Assembly (NCBI GenBank): GCA_965371855.1 | Contig: CBDUZZ010000054.1 | Span: forward strand, 1 to 32,378 | Source: JAADEM01 sp965371855 | GTDB lineage: Bacteria; Bacteroidota; Bacteroidia; Bacteroidales; Marinilabiliaceae | Reading direction: 5' to 3' | Length of the DNA stretch: 32,378 bases | The notes under the pieces: model-generated | The model's database searches: none | Seen by the model: the letters and a program-made list of their open reading frames with translations, nothing else | Told to the model about the DNA's origin: nothing | Part shown: piece by piece, positions 15,201-24,015 of the stretch | Numbering within the stretch: the first letter of the stretch is position 1 | Layout: every line of letters starts with the position of its first letter | Translations under genes and position numbers: made by a program

Positions 15201-16661
15201 TTAAAAATCATAAATCGATTTCTCTTTCGGTCGTTCTTTTCTGAGGTTTTTGTAACGATAATTCTTTATGGTTTCATAAAACTTTGCCTCAAAATTTTCT
15301 TCCGGTGTAGATGCCGGAGATAAAAGTATGTTACCTTCAGTATCGATAAGGAAGTATGTGGGAAGAGCTTTTATGTTATAATCAAAAATAACATTTGCCT
15401 GATCACCAAAGTATAAAAAACTCCACTTGTATCTGTTTGTTTTAATAAACTTCTTCAACTCATCAATATCCCGGTCTGTAGCAATGGAAACAATTTCAAG
15501 GTCACGTTTCATTCTTTTATGCATTGCATCAAGTACTTGAAAATCCTTTTTACAACTGTAATTTTCCGTATTGCAGAAACTCAGATAAACGAACCGACCT
15601 TTAAAGGATGAGAGTTTTATAACTTTTCCGGAGGTTGTGAAAACAGAGAAGTCAGGAGCTTTGGAGCCAACTCGCAAATGATTTACTTTTTTATGTGACG
15701 ATAATACTATTCTACGAACTCTGTCAGATGTACAGGATTTTGCAGCCTGCTCAAAAAGAGTAATAATCTTTTCCTGATTGTAATGGTCAGAATAGAAAGC
15801 ATCGTACATGCCTTTTAACAAAATCACTTCCCTGAATTCATCATTTTGGTATAGGGTGTCTTGGCTTAAAACAATAGAAAGAGAGTCATAAGGCGATCCC
15901 TCAGAGAAAGCCGTTTTTAGTTTTTTACCTCTGCTTATTGTAAAGTAGTACGAAAAAAAGTTTTTAAACAGAAGATTGAATGTTTCCCAATATGCCGGAT
16001 TTTCAAAACATACAGGAGAGTTGGAATAAAAATCATATATCACTTTACCCTTTTGTCGTTTTTGGCTTAACATAAAGAGTTTTGCGTAACTAAAATATTT
16101 ATAATTATTGAAAAAAACGTTATTTTCATTCGGGTATAGAGAGTCAAGCCGGATTATTATTTGTTTTGCTAATACCACATTACCTCTATTGAAAAGTTGA
16201 AAAACATTTTTGTTAAACAGGTAATCATACTCCTCGTCGAATTGGAGTATCGCTTTGTTTAATCCCAGAGCTTCATTGTTTTTAATACCAATAATTACAT
16301 TTTCGGGCATAAAATAGGGATTAAACCAATCTGCATCTTTTTTAGGAGTATAAGGAGGCAATACTATTTCGTAGGTAGTGTTGGGCTCCAGATAAATGAA
16401 ACCTCGCAATATGCCGAGGTCAATAAAAGTATAGGTAACATCGCTTAAATATAGTGAGAACGAAAAATCCCCATTTTCATCAATATTGAAATTCCCAATT
16501 TCTTCTGTTTCCTGCGATATGTAATTAGTAATATGTTGTATCGAAAGATTAAAACCTGCATACTGCTTTGCCGTTCCTTTAAGTGTTACATTCTCTTTTT
16601 GAGCATAAGAGCCTGTAACAAAAAAAATAACAGCAACAGATATTAAAAGCAATCTTCTCAT
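15201..16661 (-). CDS. Exported TlpA-like thioredoxin-fold protein lacking the CxxC
   Basis: A 486-residue exported protein with a signal peptide cut near residue 20 (GSYAQ). The N-terminal part (about 24-110) looks like the beta-sandwich domain common in Bacteroidota TlpA-type proteins. The middle (about 130-325) is helical. The C-terminal thioredoxin-like domain (about 329-470) has GSKAPDFSVFTTSG, a VSIATD strand and the cis-proline loop ALPTYFLID (P434). The expected active-site WCxxC is replaced by SFCNTENYSCKKDF, where the only cysteines (C363, C370) are six residues apart. Ordinary thiol-disulfide reductase chemistry is therefore doubtful; the pair might form a structural disulfide or a modified site. 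It is 59 bases downstream of coaD, which has no functional link that I can see. Confidence 0.85.
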   Translation of the reverse strand: MRRLLLISVAVIFFVTGSYAQKENVTLKGTAKQYAGFNLSIQHITNYISQETEEIGNFNIDENGDFSFSLYLSDVTYTFIDLGILRGFIYLEPNTTYEIVLPPYTPKKDADWFNPYFMPENVIIGIKNNEALGLNKAILQFDEEYDYLFNKNVFQLFNRGNVVLAKQIIIRLDSLYPNENNVFFNNYKYFSYAKLFMLSQKRQKGKVIYDFYSNSPVCFENPAYWETFNLLFKNFFSYYFTISRGKKLKTAFSEGSPYDSLSIVLSQDTLYQNDEFREVILLKGMYDAFYSDHYNQEKIITLFEQAAKSCTSDRVRRIVLSSHKKVNHLRVGSKAPDFSVFTTSGKVIKLSSFKGRFVYLSFCNTENYSCKKDFQVLDAMHKRMKRDLEIVSIATDRDIDELKKFIKTNRYKWSFLYFGDQANVIFDYNIKALPTYFLIDTEGNILLSPASTPEENFEAKFYETIKNYRYKNLRKERPKEKSIYDF

Positions 16662-16720
16662 TCAGGTATAATAATTTGTCTTTTATTTTTATTCAATATT
16701 AATCAATTAAAAGCTCATCA

Positions 16721-17197
16721 TTACAACCTGAAATCCCTGATCCCATTTTTAATTTTTTCAGGCAGAAATTCACCTGCATCACTGCCATGTTTAAGTATAT
16801 CTCTTACTATGGAGCTGTTAACCGGTGTATGCTCAGGTTGCGTAAGAAGAAATACGGAATCAATACCTGTCATTATTTTATTTACCTGAGCAATGGCTCT
16901 TTCGTATTCAAAGTCAGCAGCAGTACGCAGTCCTCGTAAAATATAGTTGGCTCCTACTTCGGCGGCAAATTCAACTGTAAGCCCCTCATATTTACGGACA
17001 GTGATTTTAGGATTGTCCCAAAAAACATCTTTAATCCATTCAACACGATTTTCGATAGGAAAGAACTCTTTCTTGTTGGAATTAAACCCTACTGCAATAA
17101 TTACTTTATCAAAAAGCTCAATACCTCTTTTTACTATATTCTCATGTCCAATAGTAAACGGGTCAAAAGATCCCGGGAAAATAGCCACTTTATTCAT
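16721..17197 (-). CDS. coaD: Phosphopantetheine adenylyltransferase
   Basis: A 158-residue cytoplasmic enzyme of coenzyme A synthesis that joins ATP and 4'-phosphopantetheine to give dephospho-CoA. The nucleotidyltransferase signature is intact: FPGSFDPFTIGH (7-18) with the T/GxxH site. Also present are YILRGLRTAADFEYERAIA, which binds pantetheine and ATP, and the C-terminal NSSIVRDI motif. The length is typical of bacterial CoaD, so it is complete and probably essential. It is 86 bases downstream of the methyltransferase-GT2 gene on the same strand. Confidence 0.95.
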   Translation of the reverse strand: MNKVAIFPGSFDPFTIGHENIVKRGIELFDKVIIAVGFNSNKKEFFPIENRVEWIKDVFWDNPKITVRKYEGLTVEFAAEVGANYILRGLRTAADFEYERAIAQVNKIMTGIDSVFLLTQPEHTPVNSSIVRDILKHGSDAGEFLPEKIKNGIRDFRL

Positions 17198-17283
17198 GAT
17201 ATTATTTAAAAATTATTGTATCTGTAAAATTGAAAAAATATTATGAACATCACACTATAAATAATAGGAAATTACATCAAACC

Positions 17284-18711
17284 CTAACGGAATTTTATCT
17301 TCCCTGCAGCAAACATGACCATACGCAGTAAAATAACACCATGTTTAAAACGGGAGATATTAGTATCCCCATATTTTCTTTCACGATACCTGATAGGCAA
17401 ATCTATTATTTTCAGGTTTAGTTTAAAAGCACCGAAAAGGAGGTCAAAGTCGCCAAACGGGTCAAAATCACCAAAGAAACTTCTGTTTTCTGCCAACTTA
17501 ACGTAATCGGTACGGAACATTACCTTTGTTCCACATAAGGAGTCTTTCACCGGCATTTCCAACATCCAGCTGAACAGGCTGCTAAAAAAATAATTTCCAA
17601 GAGTATTTAACGGTCGCATAGCATTTTTTTCCATAGGATAAACCAATCTGACGCCATTTATAAATTCACCCTTACCGGATGTGATCGCATTATAAAATTT
17701 TGGCAGATCCTCCGGAGCAACTGTCAGGTCAGCATCAAGAATCATCAGGATATCTCCCTTTGCTGCACTGTATCCTTTTCTCACAGCGTCTCCCTTCCCT
17801 TTCCCGTCTTGTTGCATTATTTGAATAGGTCGCTTATCCATGTATTTCTTATACATTTTCTGAATAGTTTCCCAAGTGTCATCCGTTGAATTTCCTTCAA
17901 CAAAAATTATCTCTGTGAAATTACCCATTTCAGGAACCCGATTAATCGCTTCTTCAATATTTCCGCTTTCATTACGGGCAGGTATAACTATAGAAACAGA
18001 GTGCTTTGTCTTTTTCTCCTCATCCGTTTGTTGAGGTGGGTATGGTCTGGCAAAAACAAATTGGTTTAAAGAGAGAGCATTCAGAAGCGGTAACCTCGAA
18101 AGAAACTTATTGAAAAATGAAGACAAAAGTGGAATTTTATATGGGATAAACATACTCCGGTTATGCCTGTATGTTTCAAAACCGGTAAGATAAAGCAGAT
18201 TCGATATGTCGTGTGTTGAGAGCCAGTTTTGGTTCGGTGTTTTTCGTTTTAATCGCAAAATTTCAGCCATCCTGATAACCGGCTCCCATAACCGGTTATA
18301 GTATGTAACAATAATTCTTGTTTTCTCGTGACTTACCTTATGAAGTTCATTAAAAACGTTTTCTATATCATCAAGTACACCAATAAGATTTGACAATATA
18401 ATAACATCATATTTATCCTTTAGAGTAATACTCTCTGCTTCCATTAATTCAAAACGGATATCGGGGTGATTTTCTTTTGCTTTTACTATGAGCGGTTCAC
18501 AAAAATCAATTCCCGTTCTGTTTTTACTTTTAACAGCAGCCAGTAACTCTCCTGTTCCACAACCAACTTCCAAAACACTACTCTCTTTATGAATAAAATA
18601 GTCACAATACCTGGTTATAGATTCCCAATAATAGGCTCTTTTCTTTCGATACTTTACCCAGTTATCCGAATGTTTTCTAAAATATTCTTTATACTCTTCT
18701 TTTTTTGTCAT
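17284..18711 (-). CDS. Bifunctional SAM methyltransferase and family 2 glycosyltransferase
   Basis: A 475-residue fusion. Residues about 1-225 form a class I SAM-dependent methyltransferase with motif I VLEVGCGTG (45-53), followed by VIILSNLIGVLDD. Residues about 237-470 form a GT2 domain: VSIVIPARNESGNIE at its start, a DAD-type nucleotide-sugar/metal motif in ILDADLT, and the acceptor-side segment DSLCGTKVMFR. The GT2 part resembles dolichol-phosphate-mannose-synthase-like transferases that make polyprenyl-linked sugars. Its start overlaps the end of the upstream GT-C-type gene by 4 bases (18708-18711), so the two are translationally coupled. A likely pathway is sugar transfer to a lipid carrier and then to an envelope acceptor by the neighbour. 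The methylated molecule is unknown. Confidence 0.88.
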   Translation of the reverse strand: MTKKEEYKEYFRKHSDNWVKYRKKRAYYWESITRYCDYFIHKESSVLEVGCGTGELLAAVKSKNRTGIDFCEPLIVKAKENHPDIRFELMEAESITLKDKYDVIILSNLIGVLDDIENVFNELHKVSHEKTRIIVTYYNRLWEPVIRMAEILRLKRKTPNQNWLSTHDISNLLYLTGFETYRHNRSMFIPYKIPLLSSFFNKFLSRLPLLNALSLNQFVFARPYPPQQTDEEKKTKHSVSIVIPARNESGNIEEAINRVPEMGNFTEIIFVEGNSTDDTWETIQKMYKKYMDKRPIQIMQQDGKGKGDAVRKGYSAAKGDILMILDADLTVAPEDLPKFYNAITSGKGEFINGVRLVYPMEKNAMRPLNTLGNYFFSSLFSWMLEMPVKDSLCGTKVMFRTDYVKLAENRSFFGDFDPFGDFDLLFGAFKLNLKIIDLPIRYRERKYGDTNISRFKHGVILLRMVMFAAGKIKFR

Positions 18712-20345
18712 TTGCTCTTTTTGGAATAATCAATATAAAACAGATAAGCCGGTTCAACATTGCCAATTTTATGTTGTAATCTGAATGTTTTAGGGTATTT
18801 TTTAACAATGAATGAAATATACCTTTTTATTGTATTTATAGTCTGGCCGTTATTTATTGCCGGATTTTTTCTTAGGCTGGCCATAATTATGTGTGTTACA
18901 TGTTTGTCTTTAAGCCGTTGAAGGAGAGTGTCAGCATCCGCTGTTTCTATGCGGTATATTCCGTAAAACTTTTTACCATTGGCATGAATTCTGGCCATGT
19001 TAGGCTTACGGCAAGCCACATAACTATTTTCGTCAAGCTCTTTCCCTACATATTCAGCCATTTTCAGGTAGTTTGTCCAGTCAGCGGTGTAACCTTTATA
19101 CTTATTCCCCATAAGGTTACTTCGTAAAGTCAGCAGGTCTGTTTTAGAAATGGTCTGACTTGCACTCAGCAGGATACTCAATGACAGAAAAAGTGTTACT
19201 ACTACCTGAAAACGTGAAAGTTTTTTAGTGCGAAAAAGGGCAACTATCCCCGACAACAAGAATATTACAATAAAAGGAAAAAATGGAACTATTAACCTGT
19301 ATTGATCCCATATTTTTTGTAACGAAACGAAAGTGATACCAAGCATCGTAAAAACAAAGATACCTGTGAAGAGGAGATATCTGTTCTTTTTGAAAACATT
19401 TACAAATGCAAAAACAGACAAAACATACAGGATTACAGTGTAAATGAAATTAACAGATTTTGTATCAATACTTCTCAAACCAACCATTTTTAAAAAGTGT
19501 TTTGAGAGATAAAGATTGGAGTTGTCAACAAAACGGAGAAGATATCCTGAAAAAGTTTCCTTCCCTTGTGAAAAGTCATACGGGTGTTTAAACAAAAGTG
19601 TTGTTGCCTGACTGCTTGCCCCAATATCAAAACCCCAGACAAGACCTTTCAGCAATACCCATCCACCCATTATCAGAATAAATGACAACAGAAATTTACC
19701 AGCCAGCTTATACTCTTTCTCTATCAAAAAGAAAACAGTAACCGCTATTGCAACACCAAAACCAATGTTTTTCGTTAATGCTAATAAAGCAACAAAAAAA
19801 GCAATTAATAGCAATTGTTTAAACTCAGTTTTAACTTCTTTTTGTGAATCAAGGAATTTGAAAAAGTAAACAAAGAATATTCCCAAAAGAGCCATAAACA
19901 AAGCCTCTGAGTATGTTTGACTCGAAAAATAGAGAACATAAGAATTTATGGATAAAAGAAGTAGAGTTGGATATATAATGACAGGCTCAATACGGTTTTT
20001 GAATGTTTTATAAAACAACAGGATGAATATGCCCATAAACAATAAGGAAGTAAGTTTAAGTAGTCCCAGCTTAATACCGGTAACACTCATAACAACAGAC
20101 AAACACATTGGATATACAGGCCCTTGAAAAGAGGGATAGGTTCCTTCCTTCAGAAAATTATATGCTCTAATGATATATGTGCTGTCATCACCACCTTCAC
20201 TCACTCTTAAATTAAACAACAGAAGACTCGTAAAAATACTGATTGCGAATGCAGACCAAAACAGTAAACTCTTATTTCTTTTTAATAGTGAGTTCAGTGT
20301 TAAGAAGACATCTCCCTCTACTGTTTTTTTTTCGTTACGTCCCAT
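18708..20345 (-). CDS. GT-C type membrane glycosyltransferase (PMT/ArnT-like)
   Basis: A 545-residue integral membrane protein with roughly 11-13 hydrophobic helices. The first periplasmic loop has an acidic pair in EGGDDSTYIIRA (near residues 49-60), where PMT/ArnT-like GT-C enzymes place the catalytic or metal-binding residue. A Q-x-YSEALFM segment follows near residue 140, and a soluble C-terminal domain covers about 405-540. GT-C enzymes take sugars from polyprenyl-phosphate donors outside the membrane, which fits the coupled downstream gene: its GT2 half may make such a donor. The overall fold assignment is good but donor and acceptor are unknown. The start has a near alternative within the first 15 residues, which would not change the call. 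Confidence 0.75.
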   Translation of the reverse strand: MGRNEKKTVEGDVFLTLNSLLKRNKSLLFWSAFAISIFTSLLLFNLRVSEGGDDSTYIIRAYNFLKEGTYPSFQGPVYPMCLSVVMSVTGIKLGLLKLTSLLFMGIFILLFYKTFKNRIEPVIIYPTLLLLSINSYVLYFSSQTYSEALFMALLGIFFVYFFKFLDSQKEVKTEFKQLLLIAFFVALLALTKNIGFGVAIAVTVFFLIEKEYKLAGKFLLSFILIMGGWVLLKGLVWGFDIGASSQATTLLFKHPYDFSQGKETFSGYLLRFVDNSNLYLSKHFLKMVGLRSIDTKSVNFIYTVILYVLSVFAFVNVFKKNRYLLFTGIFVFTMLGITFVSLQKIWDQYRLIVPFFPFIVIFLLSGIVALFRTKKLSRFQVVVTLFLSLSILLSASQTISKTDLLTLRSNLMGNKYKGYTADWTNYLKMAEYVGKELDENSYVACRKPNMARIHANGKKFYGIYRIETADADTLLQRLKDKHVTHIIMASLRKNPAINNGQTINTIKRYISFIVKKYPKTFRLQHKIGNVEPAYLFYIDYSKKSK

Positions 20346-20376
20346 TATTTTTTCAGCTTAAATTTTTGAATTTTAT

Positions 20377-21111
20377 TCATCTCTTTTCTCCATATATAAT
20401 CACCGAACCGGCTATCTCTTTTAAAACAGGTATCTTCTCTATGATCTCTCCTGTTCTCTTTACAAAAGGGATTAGCAATTCCGGCACTGAAGGGTGTAAA
20501 AAATCATAAGGAAATATCATGACATTCTTGAATCCGGTATTCTCCATTAACTTTTTAAAAGACCAACGAACAATAGCAGTCTCATCAGGAGAATCACCCA
20601 TCCAACGTTTTATTGCCGGAATATTTTTCTGAATCAGAATTTGCGGATTTATCATGTTAGGTTCAGCAAATATCATCGATCCCGAGGGTTTCAATATCCG
20701 AAAAATTTCATTTAAGGACTTCTTAAAATTCAGATGATGAAGTATTGAACTACCATAAACACAATCAAAGGTGCTGTCAGTAAAACTGGAAGCCATTGCA
20801 TCGTCAAGATTGAATTCTACTTCGGGCAATTTTTCACGGGCTTGTGCCAGAAGATCTTCAGAGATGTCAATTGCTGTTATTTGTGCTTTTGTGGCTTGAT
20901 ATACTTTCCGCGTAAATAGTCCGGTACCGCAGCCAATCTCTAATACCCGGGATTGGTCATCCAATTTACCCAATTGAATAAAAAAATCAGCTCTGCGCTG
21001 AGCACGAACTTGACCGGCAGGGCTGACCCATCCCCAGATATCTTCAGCATTTTCACTTATTTTTTTACCGTGTTCTATTTCATGTGCAACTTTTATTTTT
21101 AAATCCTTCAT
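20377..21111 (-). CDS. Class I SAM-dependent methyltransferase
   Basis: A 244-residue cytoplasmic methyltransferase with motif I RVLEIGCGTGLFTRK (about 55-69), an acidic end of strand 2 in ITAIDIS, and the later SSILHHLNFKKSLNEIFRILKPSGSMIFAEPN segment typical of the Methyltransf_11 group. The closing hydrophobic stretch (VPELLIPFVKRTGEIIEKIPVLKEIAGSV) could sit at the membrane. It is 31 bases upstream of the GT-C gene and 44 bases downstream of the SLC12-like gene. The context suggests modification of a lipid-linked or envelope glycan. The substrate is not predictable. Confidence 0.85.
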   Translation of the reverse strand: MKDLKIKVAHEIEHGKKISENAEDIWGWVSPAGQVRAQRRADFFIQLGKLDDQSRVLEIGCGTGLFTRKVYQATKAQITAIDISEDLLAQAREKLPEVEFNLDDAMASSFTDSTFDCVYGSSILHHLNFKKSLNEIFRILKPSGSMIFAEPNMINPQILIQKNIPAIKRWMGDSPDETAIVRWSFKKLMENTGFKNVMIFPYDFLHPSVPELLIPFVKRTGEIIEKIPVLKEIAGSVIIYGEKR

Positions 21112-21155
21112 AAGTATTTCATACTAAAAAATATATCTTCAATATCAGTAATATA

Positions 21156-23378
21156 TTACTCTATACTTTTATCTTGAAATGCGTTAACGAATAATATATT
21201 CCCCATCTGGTCATAATTGACTATATCCTCACTATTATCATCTATTTTTGGGGGTGAAAAACCAACGATTGTAAGATCTGCATCACGACTTTTCTCTTTT
21301 AATATATCATGTACAGACTGATTTTTAGGAGCATGCAGAAATATAATATTACTTGGAGATATCGGCAGACGCCCTGTCTTTATCAGGTTATGCAATTTCT
21401 CTCTCTGTCTTTTAATCTGCTCTTCAGGAAACATTGCAAAAATCTTTATCACTCCCCTCTTCCAGTCAGGGTGGCCGGAAATAATATAAGCCATTAGAAT
21501 CATTAAATTGGCATTGTGAAAATCATAAGCTGTAATCCACACATGAATCTCAAGATGAAACCCAAACCCCTTCTCACCGGTATTCAATATACAGACATCA
21601 AAACCGGTTGCCTCAAAAAGAGAGTAGTTATCTATCGCATACTTAAGCGGTTCAGGCTGATGTCGGGAGAACTCAAAAAGAATAAGATTATTTCCTTTCC
21701 CTGAGATTCCGGATAACTGAATAACCTGGGCTATAGCCGAAGTATATGACGGACTGATTATAGTATCAAGATAAACCCTGCTCCGACTACCTTCGGCAAT
21801 CTTAATCAATCGGTCCAAAACCCTTTGGGACTCCTGATGAGTATCATTGTTTAAATACCCTTTTATGAAATGAATATATGTACCGAACCCGTGTTTATGG
21901 GAAACCCATCGTAACAGATCAAAAGCCGACTGCCGCTTAAATGAATCTTCGGAAACACATATTACAAAAGGACGCCAGTTGTATTCCTGTTCCTCTTTGT
22001 TGGCACGCTGTACAAATATCTGGATTTGTCTGCTTAGCTGAAATACAACACCCTTGAAGAGTTTTCCCAAACCTTGTTTCTCGGAACTGTATTTTGTTAC
22101 AATTAAGTAAATAGCTCCCATAATAAGAACAGAAAGTAAAGCATATGGCCAGTTCATTTTAAACATTAGCCAGAAAGAGAGGAGTGCACCTAAAAGAGAG
22201 TAGTACCATCTGTTTTGTTTAAATGTAGGCCGGTATGAAGGATCGGCGGCAAAGTACTCAAGGAAAGAAATGAGACAGATAGCACCATAAGTAACCATGA
22301 AAAACATTGAAATTATCTGAGCCACAAAATTAATATCGCCTATTGCAACAAAAAAGAAAGCAATAATAATGGTAATAATTGCACTGTTTACCGGCTCATT
22401 ATCTTTAGGTTTCCCTTTGGCAAACCAATTATTCAGATTTTTTGCTGGCAGTATAGCATCATAGCCAATTGCCTGTAGGGTTCGTGGTGCCACCAAAAGA
22501 GAACCTATCGCAGACGATAGTGCAGCTGCTGCCAGGCCTATAGGTATTATTGGCCCCCACACTGCAATTTTTGACATGATAAGCTGGTCTGCAGACATCA
22601 TTTCAGGCGTAGCACTACTAGCAAGTTTAAATGCAACCAGAAGATAAACTATCATTCCTGCTAGCGTTGCTAGAAGCGTTCCCCGTGGTATAGATTTTTT
22701 AGGATTCTTCAGATCACCTGACAATCCTAATCCCGCCGCCATTCCGGTAAATGCCGGGAAAATGATAGTGAAGACATAGAAAAATGAATCGGGGTTTTCA
22801 ATAGTCTTGTTTAGGGATATCTCTATATTGTTTGAGATAGGATCTCCCACTAAAAAAAAGATTATGGAAATAAAAAGTAGTGCAACAACAAAATATAGTG
22901 CTTTCATCCCAATATTTGAACCCCGTAGAATCACAACAGCGGAAAGGATGGTCATTGCAATCAGGGCAATTACTTTTTTCAACAATCCGGGATTAATGTC
23001 CGTATTCATATATGTGATTAAAGGGTCAAAGGCCTCGCTGAATGCTATGATGTAAAAAGCAACACTAACAGCTTGCGAAAGATATAAAGCAATTCCAATC
23101 GCACCACCGATATTCAGTCCGAAAGATCTGGATATAATATAATAGGCTCCTCCCCCTTGCACTCTCTGGTTTGTTGCAATCTCAGCAACAGCAAGAGCTG
23201 TTGGTATAGTTATCAGATGTCCAATTAGTATTATTGCAATTACACCAATCAAGCCTACATTTGCTACTGCATACCCAAATCGCAGAAACAGTACAGCACC
23301 CAAAATAGTTGAAATAGCCGTCATGAATACTGCTAAACTTCCAAAGGAGGCATTGGGATTAACAAGTGATTTTGGCAT
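21156..23378 (-). CDS. SLC12-like cation-chloride cotransporter (APC superfamily)
   Basis: A 740-residue membrane protein. The N-terminal part (about 10-435) has twelve hydrophobic helices of the APC fold, with the broken first helix in TAISTILGAVLFLRFGYAVANVG and the cation-chloride-cotransporter-like segment FPAFTGMAAGLGLSGDLKNPKKSIPRGT. The C-terminal part (about 450-740) is soluble and cytoplasmic with two Rossmann-like halves, as in eukaryotic NKCC/KCC proteins and their prokaryotic relatives. It would move Na+, K+ and/or Cl- across the inner membrane. It is divergent from the ModE-like regulator with 180 bases between. Bacterial members of this family are less studied; an amino-acid substrate remains possible. 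Confidence 0.85.
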   Translation of the reverse strand: MPKSLVNPNASFGSLAVFMTAISTILGAVLFLRFGYAVANVGLIGVIAIILIGHLITIPTALAVAEIATNQRVQGGGAYYIISRSFGLNIGGAIGIALYLSQAVSVAFYIIAFSEAFDPLITYMNTDINPGLLKKVIALIAMTILSAVVILRGSNIGMKALYFVVALLFISIIFFLVGDPISNNIEISLNKTIENPDSFFYVFTIIFPAFTGMAAGLGLSGDLKNPKKSIPRGTLLATLAGMIVYLLVAFKLASSATPEMMSADQLIMSKIAVWGPIIPIGLAAAALSSAIGSLLVAPRTLQAIGYDAILPAKNLNNWFAKGKPKDNEPVNSAIITIIIAFFFVAIGDINFVAQIISMFFMVTYGAICLISFLEYFAADPSYRPTFKQNRWYYSLLGALLSFWLMFKMNWPYALLSVLIMGAIYLIVTKYSSEKQGLGKLFKGVVFQLSRQIQIFVQRANKEEQEYNWRPFVICVSEDSFKRQSAFDLLRWVSHKHGFGTYIHFIKGYLNNDTHQESQRVLDRLIKIAEGSRSRVYLDTIISPSYTSAIAQVIQLSGISGKGNNLILFEFSRHQPEPLKYAIDNYSLFEATGFDVCILNTGEKGFGFHLEIHVWITAYDFHNANLMILMAYIISGHPDWKRGVIKIFAMFPEEQIKRQREKLHNLIKTGRLPISPSNIIFLHAPKNQSVHDILKEKSRDADLTIVGFSPPKIDDNSEDIVNYDQMGNILFVNAFQDKSIE

Positions 23379-23443
23379 TTATTAGTGTTCTATCAGTTTA
23401 TTTTTTACTCCCTCTATTTCATTGAAAAGGGAAATGTCAATCT

Positions 23444-23451
23444 CAAAAATA
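23444..23451 (-). promoter_or_regulatory. Candidate -7 element for the SLC12-like gene
   Basis: The minus strand reads TATTTTTG, an exact TAnnTTTG match, 66 bases upstream of the start. The surrounding sequence is very A/T-rich, so a chance match is possible, and no firm -33 element is visible. Confidence 0.35.
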
Positions 23452-23558
23452 GTAAATTTTAAATATCTGTACAGTTAATGAAGAATAAATGTAAAAAATT
23501 TTATTAATTTGCTAACAGGCTAAACAATCTATTCTTTATAAACAGTTGAAATAATTTC

Positions 23559-23912
23559 ATGACAGCATCCGGTAATAAAAAATATAAAGCAAAAGGCAGG
23601 ATCTGGATAGAGATCAATGATAATACATTTATTGGTGAAGGGAAAGCACTATTATTGAAAAAGACTGCCGAACTTGGCTCCCTTAGAAAGGCCGCTAATG
23701 AACTCAACATGTCATATAGAAAAGCATGGTACAGCCTAAACCAAATGAATAAAACCGCTGACACTCCGTTAATCACTCTCAAACATGGAGGCAAACAAGG
23801 TGGAATTGCAGAGATATCCAAATTCGGCAAAGAAGTTCTTGAAAAATTTAAGAAAATTGAAAAAGAGTTCTGCGGATTTTTAGATGAGCAGACAAAATCC
23901 TTAAACACATAG
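23559..23912 (+). CDS. ModE N-terminal-type winged-helix regulator, no molybdate-binding domain
   Basis: A 117-residue DNA-binding protein like the N-terminal LysR-type winged-helix domain of ModE. The helix-turn-helix is GSLRKAANELNMSYRKAWYSL (about 40-60), with the strongly typical MSYRKAW recognition helix. The wing follows in LITLKHGGKQGGIAEISKFG (about 71-90), and the C-terminal helix would dimerise. E. coli ModE has a further di-Mop molybdate-binding region, which is absent here, so this protein must sense by another route, use a partner, or bind constitutively. It is 103 bases upstream of the TonB-dependent receptor, and a ModE-box-like palindrome lies in that gap. The context suggests control of molybdate or tungstate uptake and molybdoenzyme genes. 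Confidence 0.88.
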   Translation: MTASGNKKYKAKGRIWIEINDNTFIGEGKALLLKKTAELGSLRKAANELNMSYRKAWYSLNQMNKTADTPLITLKHGGKQGGIAEISKFGKEVLEKFKKIEKEFCGFLDEQTKSLNT

Positions 23913-23954
23913 CTAATTTCACCCTAAAATGTTTTACACTTAAAAATAATCTAT

Positions 23955-23962
23955 TATTTTCG
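23955..23962 (+). promoter_or_regulatory. Possible -7 element for the receptor gene (imperfect)
   Basis: TATTTTCG differs from TAnnTTTG at one position. A TTTTAC word at 23932-23937 is in rough position for a -33 element. If real, it places the adjacent palindrome at or just after the transcription start, which suits repression. Confidence 0.3.
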
Positions 23963-23966
23963 CAAT

Positions 23967-23991
23967 GCGTTATTCCTTTTCTGTATAACGC
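23967..23991 (+). promoter_or_regulatory. ModE-box-like palindrome upstream of the TonB-dependent receptor
   Basis: Arms GCGTTAT (23967-23973) and ATAACGC (23985-23991) are perfect inverted repeats with an 11-base spacer. The CGTTAT/ATAACG half-sites and their spacing are very close to the ModE operators I recall from E. coli mod promoters. It lies 24 bases before the receptor start and just downstream of the ModE-like regulator gene. The dyad is directly visible; binding by the neighbouring regulator is inferred. Confidence 0.7.
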
Positions 23992-24015
23992 AAAATATAT
24001 TTAGACAAATTCAAA

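Noticed and set aside
23504..23908. Long open frame on the minus strand over the ModE-like gene.
   Set aside because: It is a mirror of the clearly recognisable ModE-like coding frame and has no family features.
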